A DNA stretch of 64,000 nt from an uncultured Collinsella sp. (GTDB taxonomy: Bacteria; Actinomycetota; Coriobacteriia; Coriobacteriales; Coriobacteriaceae). Below, piece by piece: positions 25,295 to 33,343 of the stretch. The notes below the pieces were generated by a model, which was not told the origin of the DNA, did not search any database, and saw nothing but the letters and a program-made list of their open reading frames with translations. Location of the stretch: positions 1 to 64,000 of the forward strand of contig UQTD01000002.1 in assembly GCA_900543845.1 (NCBI GenBank), read 5' to 3'. Both the position numbers and the translations under genes were made by a program. Positions within the stretch are counted from its first letter, which is position 1. Each line of letters opens with the position of its first letter.

Positions 25295-26482
25295 TTAACC
25301 AAGCAGAAACAATCGTTTGTAGACATCGAGGCCTTTGAGCAGAATTTCCTCGCCAAAGAGCATGGTATCGGTATGCAGAGCGCTCGTGGCATAGGCGGGA
25401 CAGCCATCCGAATCGCTCGGGTTTTCTTGTCCCTCTGGCACGCCCGTGCCCAGCAAGAAGAACACGCCCGGCAGATGGCGCTGATAGAAGGCGAAGTCCT
25501 CGGCAATCAGCAAAGGCTCATCTACGAGCTGTAGTTCGGGCAAAGCCGGTGCAATGCGAGTGAACAACTCGGGGTCGTTGTCGACCGGCGGATAGCCCTC
25601 GGCAAAGTCGAGATCGTACGTGCAGCCCGTTGCAGCGCATGCCTCATCAAGCACGCGGCGCACGCCCTCACGCGCACGGTCGAACATGTCGTCCGTAAAC
25701 ACACGCAGACTGCCGGCAACATGGGCCTCCCCCGCCACCGCGTTGCAGACGGTACCGGCCTGCAGCAGACCAAACTTACCGATACAGGGCTCGTCGGTGC
25801 CCAGCTCGTCCATCAGCACGCGCTCGGCAACCAAAAACTTCGCTGCCGCCAACGCGGCATCGTGCGACTCCTCAACCGGCACACCATAGGTCTTAGCAAT
25901 ATGGATGCTCGTACCGTGAATATGGATATGCGTCTCACTCGAACGCGCCAGCAGCGGACCGGAACAACTCGCCAACGTGCCGGCAGGCAGATCGGGCCAC
26001 ACATGGAAGCCAAAAATGCGGTCAGCCCCATAGCGCTCGAACACACCGCTCTCGCATACTGTCTTGGCACCACCGGTCGTTTCCTCGGCCGGCTGGAACA
26101 CAAAGAGAACGTTGCGCCTCATGGCGCCCGGCTGCTCGCGAATCGTACGGTCGACATACGTCGCGGCGGCAAGTGCCATGGCCATGTGTCCGTCATGTCC
26201 GCAAGCGTGCATCTTGCCGGGATGGATCGAGGCAAAGGCCGCTCCCGTCGCCTCCGCGATGGGCAGCGCATCCATATCGGCGCGAATCGCCGTGGCACGC
26301 GCGGCACCAACGCCAGCGTCGAAGAAAGCGCAGACGCAGCTGGGACACGGATGGGTCACCTCGCAAGCGAGCGGCGCCAACACGCCCTCGATATAGGCGA
26401 TAGTCTGCGGAAGATCGAAATCGAGCTCCGGAATGCGATGGAGATCGCGGCGATAGCGACGGAGTTCTTGGAGCTCGGTCAT
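25295..26482 (-). CDS. M20-family amidohydrolase, probable N-acetyldiaminopimelate deacetylase
   Basis: A 395-residue zinc/manganese-dependent M20D amidohydrolase. RRDLHRIPELDFDLPQT, ADMDALPIAE, HACGHDGHMAMAL and FQPAEETTGGA carry the metal ligands and catalytic Glu. The family includes hippurate, indole-acetyl-amino-acid and N-acetyl-LL-diaminopimelate hydrolases. Its location next to the divergent lysA-dapA, dapB, dapH cluster, whose acyltransferase is the acetyl type, favours the diaminopimelate role. I chose the ATG at 26482, with AAGGGATT upstream. Confidence 0.75.
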   Translation of the reverse strand: MTELQELRRYRRDLHRIPELDFDLPQTIAYIEGVLAPLACEVTHPCPSCVCAFFDAGVGAARATAIRADMDALPIAEATGAAFASIHPGKMHACGHDGHMAMALAAATYVDRTIREQPGAMRRNVLFVFQPAEETTGGAKTVCESGVFERYGADRIFGFHVWPDLPAGTLASCSGPLLARSSETHIHIHGTSIHIAKTYGVPVEESHDAALAAAKFLVAERVLMDELGTDEPCIGKFGLLQAGTVCNAVAGEAHVAGSLRVFTDDMFDRAREGVRRVLDEACAATGCTYDLDFAEGYPPVDNDPELFTRIAPALPELQLVDEPLLIAEDFAFYQRHLPGVFFLLGTGVPEGQENPSDSDGCPAYATSALHTDTMLFGEEILLKGLDVYKRLFLLG

Positions 26483-26629
26483 AGAGAATCCCTTCGTGAG
26501 GCACATCTGTTGCAACTTATTGTGATACAGGATTGTGGCACACATGTTTCCAGCATATTGCTGCATTTTTTAAACGTTATATACGAATACTCTTGTTTGG
26601 TAAAGTGCAACGTGATAGGGTCTTTACCA

Positions 26630-26768
26630 CTTGATAGAGGCGCGGGCACGAAGAGCCGCGGGCGAGCCGGCAGGCTTTGACCCCGTGGGGAGGCGAAACC
26701 CGCCGAACTGGGTTTTTCGGGCACGAACAACCTGGTGGGCCTGTGGGAAACACCCACAGGACTGTCTG
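26630..26768 (+). promoter_or_regulatory. Lysine riboswitch
   Basis: The sequence follows the L-box consensus: GATAGAGGCGCGGGC at the 5' side, GAAGAGCCGCGGG, CCCGTGGGGAGGCG, CCGCCGAACTGGGTTTTTC and the terminal GGACTGTC. GATAG (26633-26637) pairs with CTGTC (26762-26766) to close P1. It lies 93 bases before the LysA-DapA start, so lysine should shut the operon off. A preceding hairpin TGGTAAAG/CTTTACCA (about 26598-26629) lies just before it. Confidence 0.92.
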
Positions 26769-26790
26769 CAGCAATGCGGGAGCGCTATCC

Positions 26791-26849
26791 GGACATTGGG
26801 TCCACGCTATGCGGATTCGATGCGCAGATGGCGCCGTCTGGATAGCGAG
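26791..26849 (+). promoter_or_regulatory. Probable expression platform of the lysine riboswitch
   Basis: CGCTATCCGGAC can pair with GTCTGGATAGCG; the right arm ends right at the GAGG ribosome site of the LysA-DapA gene. There is no T-run, so translational control is more likely than termination. This is inferred from base pairing only. Confidence 0.5.
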
Positions 26850-26860
26850 GTTTACGGGAC

Positions 26861-29170
26861 ATGGCATTGACCCCCAACGAGGCATATGCGGCCAAGCAGC
26901 CGTTTGTGGACAAGGAGACACTCGAGCATATCGTCGAGCAGTTCCCCACGCCGTTTCATCTATACGACGAGGCGGGCATCCGCCGCAACATGCAAGAAGT
27001 GCGCGACGCCTTTGCATGGAACCCGGGCTTTAAGGAATACTTTGCCGTCAAGGCCAACCCCAACCCGGCGCTCATCTCCATTCTCAACGAATACGGCTGC
27101 GGCTGCGATTGCTCGAGCTATACCGAGCTCATGATCGCCCGCTCGCTGGGCATCACGGGACACGACATCATGTTCTCTTCCAACGACACGCCGGCTGCCG
27201 ACTTTGAGCTCGCCAACAAGCTGGGTGCCATCGTCAACTTTGACGACATCAGCCACATCGAGTTCTTTGAGCGTGTTGCGGGGCCCATCCCCAAAACGGT
27301 CAGCTGCCGCTTTAATCCAGGCGGCCTGTTCCAGCTCTCCAACGGCATCATGGATAACCCCGGCGACTCCAAATACGGCATGACCACCGAGCAGCTCTTT
27401 GAGGCTTTCCGCATGCTCAAGGCCAAGGGCGCCGAGAATTTTGGCATCCATGCCTTCCTTGCCAGCAACACCGTCACCAACGACTACTACCCCAAGCTCG
27501 CGCGCATCCTCTTTGAGCTTGCCGTGCGCCTGGAGCGCGAGACCGGTGCACATGTCGCCTTCATCAATCTGTCCGGCGGCGTCGGCATCCCCTATCTGCC
27601 CGAGCAGCAGGCCAACGACATTCACGCCATCGGCGAGGGGGTGCACGCGGCCTACGACGAAATCCTGGTTCCCGCCGGTATGGGCGATGTGGCCATCTGC
27701 ACCGAGATGGGCCGCTTTATGATGGGGCCCTACGGCTGCCTGGTCACCAAGGCTATCCACGAAAAGCAGATCTACAAGGACTATATCGGTGTCGACGCAA
27801 GCGCCGTCGATCTGATCCGTCCTGCCATGTACGGCGCCTACCACCACATTACGGTAATGGGTCAGCCGGGTGGCGCCGACAAGACCGCGGCGCCTGTCAC
27901 AAACACGTACGACATTACGGGCAATCTGTGCGAGAACAACGACAAGTTCGCCATCGACCGCGAGCTACCGCAGATCGACATGGGCGATGTGCTCGTGATC
28001 CACGATACCGGCGCGCATGGCTACTCCATGGGCTACAACTACAACGGACGGCTGCGCTCCGCCGAGGTGCTGCTGCGCCCCGATGGCTCGGCCGACCTCA
28101 TCCGCCGCGCCGAGCGCCCGGGCGATTACTTTGCCACACTCGACGTGCTGCCGAGCGGCCGAGAACTGCTGGCCAAGTCGCGCGCCGAAAGTGCTCGCCG
28201 TCGCGCCCAAGACGAGCGCCTGGCAGTCGCCGCCCAATGGAACAAACGCATCCAGATCGCGGACGCGAAGGAGAAGAACATGGACATCCGCAATCTTGAG
28301 GGCTCGATCGTCGCCCTTGTTACGCCGTTTAAAAAGGACGGCAGCGTCGACTTTGACGCGCTCGAACGCCTTATCGATTTCCACCTGCAAAACGGCACCG
28401 ATGCCATCCTCACCCTGGGCACCACCGGCGAGAGCGCCACGATGACCGATGACGAGGACAACTCCGTCGTCGCCGCCGTGGTCAAGCATGTTGCAGGACG
28501 CGTCCCCGTCATCGCCGGCTCGGGCTCCAACTCCACGCAGACGATGCTCACCAAGTCGCTCACCTACCAGGGCTTGGGAGCCGACGGCCTGCTGCTCATC
28601 ACCCCCTACTACAACAAGTCCAACGAAGAGGGCATCTATCAGCACTTTAAGACCGTCGCCGATGCTGTGGACATCCCCTGCATCCTGTACAACATCCCCG
28701 GCCGCTGCGGCTGCGGCATCAGCGAGCGCAACGTAGAGCGCTTGGCCGCGCACCCCAACATCATGGGGATCAAGGAAGCCTCGGGCAACGTCGCCTACGC
28801 GGCCAAGATTGCCCACCTGCTGTCCGACGACTTCCGCATGTACTCGGGCGAGGACGCCCTCACCGTGCCGCTCATGAGCCTGGGCGCTTCGGGCACCATC
28901 AGCGTGTGGGCCGACGTTCAGCCGCAGCTCGTGCACGACATGTGCCGCGCCTATCTGGACGGCGACGTGGAGCGCGCCCGCGATATCCAGATTGCCGGCC
29001 AGCCGCTCATCAATGCCCTCTTTAGCGAGGTCAACCCCATTCCCGTCAAGGAAGCACTCGCCCAGATGGGTATGATCGAGGCAAACTACCGCATGCCGCT
29101 GTGCCCCATGGCAGACGACACGCGCTCCGCACTTACCGATGCTCTGAAGGGAGCTGGTCTGCTTGATTAA
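26861..29170 (+). CDS. LysA-DapA fusion: diaminopimelate decarboxylase / dihydrodipicolinate synthase
   Basis: One uninterrupted 769-codon frame. Residues 1 to about 455 are a PLP-dependent diaminopimelate decarboxylase (last step to lysine): YFAVKANPNP carries the PLP lysine, followed by FINLSGGVGIPY and CTEMGRFMMGPYG. A short Ala/Arg/Lys-rich linker leads to residues 474-769, a full-length DapA (first committed step) with LGTTGESAT, YNIPGRCGCG and the Schiff-base lysine in GIKEASGN. An internal ATG at 28280 still carries AAGGAGAAGAAC, so free DapA may also be made. The operon continues with dapB. Confidence 0.93.
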   Translation: MALTPNEAYAAKQPFVDKETLEHIVEQFPTPFHLYDEAGIRRNMQEVRDAFAWNPGFKEYFAVKANPNPALISILNEYGCGCDCSSYTELMIARSLGITGHDIMFSSNDTPAADFELANKLGAIVNFDDISHIEFFERVAGPIPKTVSCRFNPGGLFQLSNGIMDNPGDSKYGMTTEQLFEAFRMLKAKGAENFGIHAFLASNTVTNDYYPKLARILFELAVRLERETGAHVAFINLSGGVGIPYLPEQQANDIHAIGEGVHAAYDEILVPAGMGDVAICTEMGRFMMGPYGCLVTKAIHEKQIYKDYIGVDASAVDLIRPAMYGAYHHITVMGQPGGADKTAAPVTNTYDITGNLCENNDKFAIDRELPQIDMGDVLVIHDTGAHGYSMGYNYNGRLRSAEVLLRPDGSADLIRRAERPGDYFATLDVLPSGRELLAKSRAESARRRAQDERLAVAAQWNKRIQIADAKEKNMDIRNLEGSIVALVTPFKKDGSVDFDALERLIDFHLQNGTDAILTLGTTGESATMTDDEDNSVVAAVVKHVAGRVPVIAGSGSNSTQTMLTKSLTYQGLGADGLLLITPYYNKSNEEGIYQHFKTVADAVDIPCILYNIPGRCGCGISERNVERLAAHPNIMGIKEASGNVAYAAKIAHLLSDDFRMYSGEDALTVPLMSLGASGTISVWADVQPQLVHDMCRAYLDGDVERARDIQIAGQPLINALFSEVNPIPVKEALAQMGMIEANYRMPLCPMADDTRSALTDALKGAGLLD
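28269..28282 (+). promoter_or_regulatory. Internal ribosome site at the LysA/DapA junction
   Basis: AAGGAGAAGAACATG lies in frame at codon 474, exactly where normal DapA proteins begin (MDIRNLEGSIVALVTPF). It looks like the former dapA translation start, kept after the lysA stop codon was lost. Confidence 0.6.
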
Positions 29171-29903
29171 GACCGTCATTATGGGAACGGGCCGCATGGG
29201 CTCGCTCATCTGCACCACCGCCGAGGGCGTTGTCGACGCCGCCGGTCAGCCCGTTTTTGATATCGTCGCGCAGATAGGCTTTGATCTAACCGAACTCGAG
29301 AACGCACCAGTCGCCGACGTCATCATCGACTTCTCGAACGTCGTGACCTTCGATGCTGTCGTCGCCTATGTCGAGCGCACGGGTGCCGCACTCGTTTCCG
29401 GCACCACGGGCTATACGCCCGAGCAGGTGGATCGCCTGCGCGAGCTGGGTCAGAACGCCCGTGTTATGCACTCGGGCAACTACTCTATCGGTATCGCCGC
29501 CCTGCGCCATCTGGTTGCCCAGGCCACGCGCGAGCTGCCCGGCTTTGACTGCGAAATCGTCGAGACGCACCATAATCAAAAGGTCGACGCCCCCAGCGGC
29601 ACTGCCAAGTTGTTGCTCGACGCCGTCGTCGAAGCCGAGCCCGAGGCAGGCTACCACCCCGTCTATGGCCGCGAGGGTATGTGCGGCGCGCGCGACCCCA
29701 AGGAGATCGGCATGCACTCGCTGCGCGGCGGCACCGTCGCCGGCGTGCACGAGGTAAGCTTTTTCGGCCAGGACGAGGAGGTCACGCTCACGCACCGCGC
29801 CACGAGCCGTCAGATCTTCGTCAACGGCGCCCTGGCAGCCGCGCAGAAGCTCGTCACCCGCGAGCCTGGCTTCTATACGTTCGACCAGGTCATGTTTGCC
29901 TAA
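29163..29903 (+). CDS. dapB: 4-hydroxy-tetrahydrodipicolinate reductase
   Basis: A 246-residue NAD(P)H-dependent reductase following DapA in lysine/diaminopimelate synthesis. MGTGRMGSLI is the nucleotide-binding loop, ETHHNQKVDAPSGTAK the catalytic region and GVHEVSFFGQDEEVTL the C-terminal motif. The start is TTG, overlapping the upstream stop by 8 bases, with AAGGGAG upstream. The next ATG (29181) would remove the start of the nucleotide fold, so TTG is favoured. Confidence 0.93.
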   Translation: MIKTVIMGTGRMGSLICTTAEGVVDAAGQPVFDIVAQIGFDLTELENAPVADVIIDFSNVVTFDAVVAYVERTGAALVSGTTGYTPEQVDRLRELGQNARVMHSGNYSIGIAALRHLVAQATRELPGFDCEIVETHHNQKVDAPSGTAKLLLDAVVEAEPEAGYHPVYGREGMCGARDPKEIGMHSLRGGTVAGVHEVSFFGQDEEVTLTHRATSRQIFVNGALAAAQKLVTREPGFYTFDQVMFA

Positions 29904-29942
29904 CCAGGTATCAACCGGATCCACTCAAAGGAGAGACAGCAA

Positions 29943-30662
29943 ATGAGTAATGCAGCCGAGATGGATGCACAGGAGATTATCAACTACATCGCAACCGCGC
30001 CCAAGAAAACGCCCGTCAAACTGTACGTGCGCGAAAAGCCGGGCATGAAGGTCCAGTGGGGCAATGCGCACGTCTACGGCGGTCGTCGTGGCAAGACCGT
30101 CTTTGGTGACTGGGATGAGCTCAAGGCAATCCTCGACGCCAACGCCGACTCCATCGACTACTACGACGTAGAGAACGACTGCCGCAACTCCGCCGTGCCC
30201 ATGCTCGACCTCAAGGGTATCAACGCCCGCATCGAGCCGGGCGCGATCATCCGCGACCGTGTCGAGATTGGCGATCGCGCCGTCATCATGATGGGCGCCA
30301 TCATCAACATCGGCTCCGTCATTGGCGAAGGCTCCATGATCGACATGGGCGCTGTGCTGGGCGGCCGCGCCACCGTGGGCAAGAACTGCCACATCGGCGC
30401 CGGCACCGTGCTGGCAGGCGTCGTGGAGCCCGCCAGTGCCACGCCCGTCATCATCGAGGACGACGTTATGATCGGCGCCAATGCCGTGGTCCTGGAGGGC
30501 GTGCACGTAGGCAAGGGCGCTGTCGTTGCCGCCGGCGCCGTGTGCGTCGAGGACGTCCCCGCCGGTGCCGTCGTGGCCGGTGTCCCCGCCCGCGTCATCA
30601 AGATGCGCGACGAGAAGACCGACAGCAAGACCGGCCTGGAAGAGGGCCTGCGCCAGCTGTAG
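29943..30662 (+). CDS. dapH: Tetrahydrodipicolinate N-acetyltransferase
   Basis: A 239-residue left-handed beta-helix acyltransferase. The N-terminal domain has [19 protein letters not shown], the hexapeptide-repeat region runs about residues 85-215, and the C-terminal Ala/Gly/Val-rich turns end in AGVPARVIK. Its length and N-terminus match DapH (acetyl-CoA dependent) rather than succinyl-type DapD. It therefore defines the acetylase variant of the pathway, matching the M20 deacetylase next door. AAGGAGAGACAGCAA precedes the ATG. A composite palindromic element begins 3 bases after the stop. Confidence 0.92.
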   Translation: MSNAAEMDAQEIINYIATAPKKTPVKLYVREKPGMKVQWGNAHVYGGRRGKTVFGDWDELKAILDANADSIDYYDVENDCRNSAVPMLDLKGINARIEPGAIIRDRVEIGDRAVIMMGAIINIGSVIGEGSMIDMGAVLGGRATVGKNCHIGAGTVLAGVVEPASATPVIIEDDVMIGANAVVLEGVHVGKGAVVAAGAVCVEDVPAGAVVAGVPARVIKMRDEKTDSKTGLEEGLRQL

Positions 30663-30664
30663 AA

Positions 30665-30850
30665 GTTGCGCGGTTTTACCAAACCGCGTAACTAGTCGAC
30701 GCTGCACCTTTGGTTCCGTCGTTCTAACGAACGACGGATCTCTCGACGCTGCAAACGCCCCTAAGCGGCAATCTGACGTTCAATCGTCGGTCGCGTACCG
30801 AAGTACGCTTCCCTCCTCTTTCACGTCACCTTGCTCGCCTAGGGGCGTTT
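30665..30850 (+). repeat. Palindromic 3'-end element, copy B (H + extra + P modules)
   Basis: The H hairpin (30665-30692) starts 2 bases after the dapH stop. A CGACGCTGCA word follows, then an extra hairpin CCGTCGTTC/GAACGACGG (about 30716-30737), then a second CGACGCTGCA. The P palindrome (30753-30850) has outer stem AAACGCCCCTA/TAGGGGCGTTT and the shared core GCGGCAATCTGACGTTCAAT. The insertion between two CGACGCTGCA copies suggests modular growth. The rest of 30851-30952 holds a terminator-like stem and no gene. Confidence 0.88.
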
Positions 30851-30895
30851 TCGCTGACTTATGCTCAGTCTGCAACTCAATTCAGCTCCAAGCAA

Positions 30896-30930
30896 AAAGG
30901 CCGAAGTCCCGAAGGGTTTCGGCCTTTGCT
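30896..30930. terminator. Terminator between dapH and nucleoid-protein genes
   Basis: AAAGGCCGAAGTCCC and its near-complement GGGTTTCGGCCTTT form a stem with flanking A- and T-runs, suitable for both converging genes. Confidence 0.7.
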
Positions 30931-30952
30931 TTGTCTGAAGTTCAAGCGCAGT

Positions 30953-31957
30953 TTATCGATTCTCAATTGACCCGATATTCTTGAGCTCGATGGAGATAAG
31001 GCCGTTGGGCTCGTTGACGAACTCGATATACTCGGAGTTCGAACCCATCTCGGCCGGGAAGCTGATCTCGATGCCCGTGTCGGTACGAATCTTGTGATTG
31101 CGCACGGCCGCGCGTTCGACCTGCTTGCGCTCCACGGGCACGCGATCGGGCACCTTCTCCTCGGTCAGCGCCGCACGCACGTTCTCCTTGATAACCGGCT
31201 CGTCCTCAAAGACCTCATCGACGATATCCCAGGGCGGCAGCTCCTCGTCATCCTCAACCTTCTCGGCAACGGCAGCCTTAACCTTAGCGAGCGCCACGGC
31301 CGTATTGGCACCATGCTCCTCGGCGACTTCCTCGACCACACGCGTCACGGTGTCGATGACCTCCTTGCCCGATACACCCGTGTCGCACTGCAGCAGGCCA
31401 TCGGGGATAAGCATACGGTCCTCGCCGGCAATCTTGCGCTTCTTGTCCACGTAGCCGATCTCCATGGTACTCGCGCGCACGATGGCATAGCTCGGCACCT
31501 TTTGCGAGGGGTTCGGCAGAATGGCGTAGTGGCGCGCGATGTCGTTGCGCACCTCCCCCTCCTCGCGGCCCACTTCGTGCATAAAAGCCTGCTTGGAGCC
31601 CAGCAGCATCACGGCAAACCAGCGGGCATCCTCATCGTCGTCAAAATCGGCCACGAGCACGTCGGTGGACTCGGCTTTCTCGGCTTTGGTGAGCTCGGAA
31701 GAGATGAACTCCGCAATCTGCTGCGACAGGTCCACGAACTCGCGCTCGCCAAAGAAATAGCCCTTGAGCTCGCCGCCAAACGCAGAGTTCTCGGCAAACG
31801 TGGCACGTTTATTGTCGGCCGAGGTTCGTGCGCGGCGCAGATGCGTGGTCACGAAGTTGCGCACGGTACGACTCTCGATATCGAGCTCGCGCTGGCTCAT
31901 GACGTTGACGGCAGAGTCAAAGTCCAGGATATGCAGAATCGCATGATTGATTTTCAT
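30953..31957 (-). CDS. Nucleoid-associated protein (NdpA/YejK-like)
   Basis: A 334-residue protein of the 37-kDa nucleoid-associated family (PF04245). MKINHAILHILDFDSAVNV is the typical start, and ILPNPSQKVPSYAIVRAST and IEFVNEPNGLISIELKNI fit the body and C-terminus. I prefer the second Met at 31957, matching family starts, with ACGGAATG upstream. Function is poorly known even in E. coli. Confidence 0.82.
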   Translation of the reverse strand: MKINHAILHILDFDSAVNVMSQRELDIESRTVRNFVTTHLRRARTSADNKRATFAENSAFGGELKGYFFGEREFVDLSQQIAEFISSELTKAEKAESTDVLVADFDDDEDARWFAVMLLGSKQAFMHEVGREEGEVRNDIARHYAILPNPSQKVPSYAIVRASTMEIGYVDKKRKIAGEDRMLIPDGLLQCDTGVSGKEVIDTVTRVVEEVAEEHGANTAVALAKVKAAVAEKVEDDEELPPWDIVDEVFEDEPVIKENVRAALTEEKVPDRVPVERKQVERAAVRNHKIRTDTGIEISFPAEMGSNSEYIEFVNEPNGLISIELKNIGSIENR

Positions 31958-32032
31958 ATACGGCATTCCGTTCTAGATCGATTTCGGCACGAACCAGTAT
32001 AGCGGTCGAGCCCACCCCAGGCGCATCGAAGA

Positions 32033-32065
32033 TTGGTGCATCGGGGACAGGTTGCTTTGCGCCAA
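32033..32065. repeat. GGGGACAGGTT repeat, right after the lipase-like gene
   Basis: TTGGTGCATCGGGGACAGG continues with TTGCTTTGCGCCAA; its ends TTGGTGC and GCGCCAA pair. It lies 3 bases beyond the lipase-like gene stop and matches 33247-33277 on the other side of that gene in the same orientation. Confidence 0.75.
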
Positions 32066-32068
32066 TGG

Positions 32069-33229
32069 CTAGCGCAGGAGCTCGGACTGCCAAGCCTCGA
32101 GCTGTTCTGCCAAACTCTTGCCGGCAGCGGGCATGTCGATCTGAGGGCGTTTGGGCAGCAGTGCGCATTTAAGGATTGCCACGATGGTCTGCGAGACAAA
32201 GCGTCGTGTATCCTTGTCAAAGCCTTGCGCAGCCTGGAGCATCACGGGCAGGCTCTCGCGCAGATTCCCAGCGATATCCGCAAACCGCTCAGCACCCGTT
32301 GCCTCAAACACGGAGAACAACGCATCTACAAAACGCTCGCGCTCGCCAGGCGACACTGCAAGCAGCATCTCGCGAATGGAGCCATCAACATATCGAGCAC
32401 CGGCGGACAGGCGCTCACAGTACACGAAGTCGCGACCATCAACCACCCAGCTAAAGGGATTGTGCTGCAGCAGGCTGAACTCGGTGCTCTCAACGATGGC
32501 ATAGTCCTCCTGTGTCTCGAACATCATGCCAAAGATCGACGACCGAGGTAGCGTCTTGTCGATTCGACCGGAAAGATCGGCAAAGGCGTCGCCGTTCAGA
32601 AACTCCTCGACGAAGCCCGGGCCATCATGGGAATACGCCCGTTCGATTCGCTCACGGGCGACATCGGAGCACATCGCCGCACCGTACACCGCAAGGTTTC
32701 CACCCTTGGAATGACCTCCGCACAAAAGCGGCCCGTCAATCGCATCCGCCGCCTCGTCCACATAACGTGCCGCGGATTCCTGGGCCGGCACAGGACACCG
32801 GAACGCCATGTTAAAGTCCTCTTTCCAGCCCACAATCGTGCTGTCGGTCCCCCGGAAGGAAAGATAGCTAAACCCTGCCGGAAACCGAAACGCCATGGCT
32901 GCAAACTGCTCCGTCGCCACCACATCGCTCACGGCACGATAGCCGCAAACGTGCACGCCACGGTAGCGAGGACTTGCTGCCACGGCCTCCAACAAGGCCC
33001 TGCTCCCCTCCGGGTCCCACAAGTCGTCAATCATGTCCCGGTAGCACTCGGCACGCAGCAGCTCGCGTACGTCTAGGCCCTGCCAGTTCGTCAGCTCCGC
33101 CATATCACCTGGCAAACGCAAATAGGACAACCACGCAAAGACCAGGCTATCCACCGCGCAGAACGGCCGCTCCTCAAACGGATCAAACGCCGTCTGGGCA
33201 TAGGTCAAAAAATTAGGCGAATCCGACAT
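32069..33229 (-). CDS. Mbeg1/DUF2974 alpha/beta-hydrolase-like protein
   Basis: A 386-residue lipase-like protein of the DUF2974 family. YLSFRGTDSTIVGWKEDF is the classic lipase-3-like block and CGGHSKGGNLAVY carries the nucleophile Ser in GHSKGG; His candidates lie in YSHDGPGF. No signal peptide is seen, so it acts in the cytoplasm. The substrate is unknown. The gene is flanked by two direct copies of a GGGGACAGGTT-type repeat (32033-32065 and 33247-33277), suggesting arrival or duplication as a cassette. Confidence 0.8.
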   Translation of the reverse strand: MSDSPNFLTYAQTAFDPFEERPFCAVDSLVFAWLSYLRLPGDMAELTNWQGLDVRELLRAECYRDMIDDLWDPEGSRALLEAVAASPRYRGVHVCGYRAVSDVVATEQFAAMAFRFPAGFSYLSFRGTDSTIVGWKEDFNMAFRCPVPAQESAARYVDEAADAIDGPLLCGGHSKGGNLAVYGAAMCSDVARERIERAYSHDGPGFVEEFLNGDAFADLSGRIDKTLPRSSIFGMMFETQEDYAIVESTEFSLLQHNPFSWVVDGRDFVYCERLSAGARYVDGSIREMLLAVSPGERERFVDALFSVFEATGAERFADIAGNLRESLPVMLQAAQGFDKDTRRFVSQTIVAILKCALLPKRPQIDMPAAGKSLAEQLEAWQSELLR

Positions 33230-33246
33230 GGCCCTCCCATCAACTA

Positions 33247-33277
33247 TGGTGCATTGGGGTCAGGTTACTTTGCACCA
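33247..33277. repeat. GGGGTCAGGTT repeat, upstream of the lipase-like gene
   Basis: TGGTGCATTGGGGTCAGG continues with TTACTTTGCACCA; the ends TGGTGCA and TGCACCA are perfectly complementary. It overlaps the start of the Ldh terminator and pairs as a direct repeat with 32033-32065. Confidence 0.75.
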
Positions 33278-33314
33278 AAAAGGCGCCCGGGCCGTGTGGA
33301 CCCGGACGCCTTCA
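33275..33314 (-). terminator. Terminator of lactate dehydrogenase gene
   Basis: On the minus strand AAGGCGTCCGGG pairs with CCCGGGCGCCTT around a 9-base loop and is followed by TTTTT. It lies about 30 bases after the Ldh stop. Confidence 0.88.
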
Positions 33315-33343
33315 TTGTAGCTTTTCGCTCTAGCGAGCTTGAT

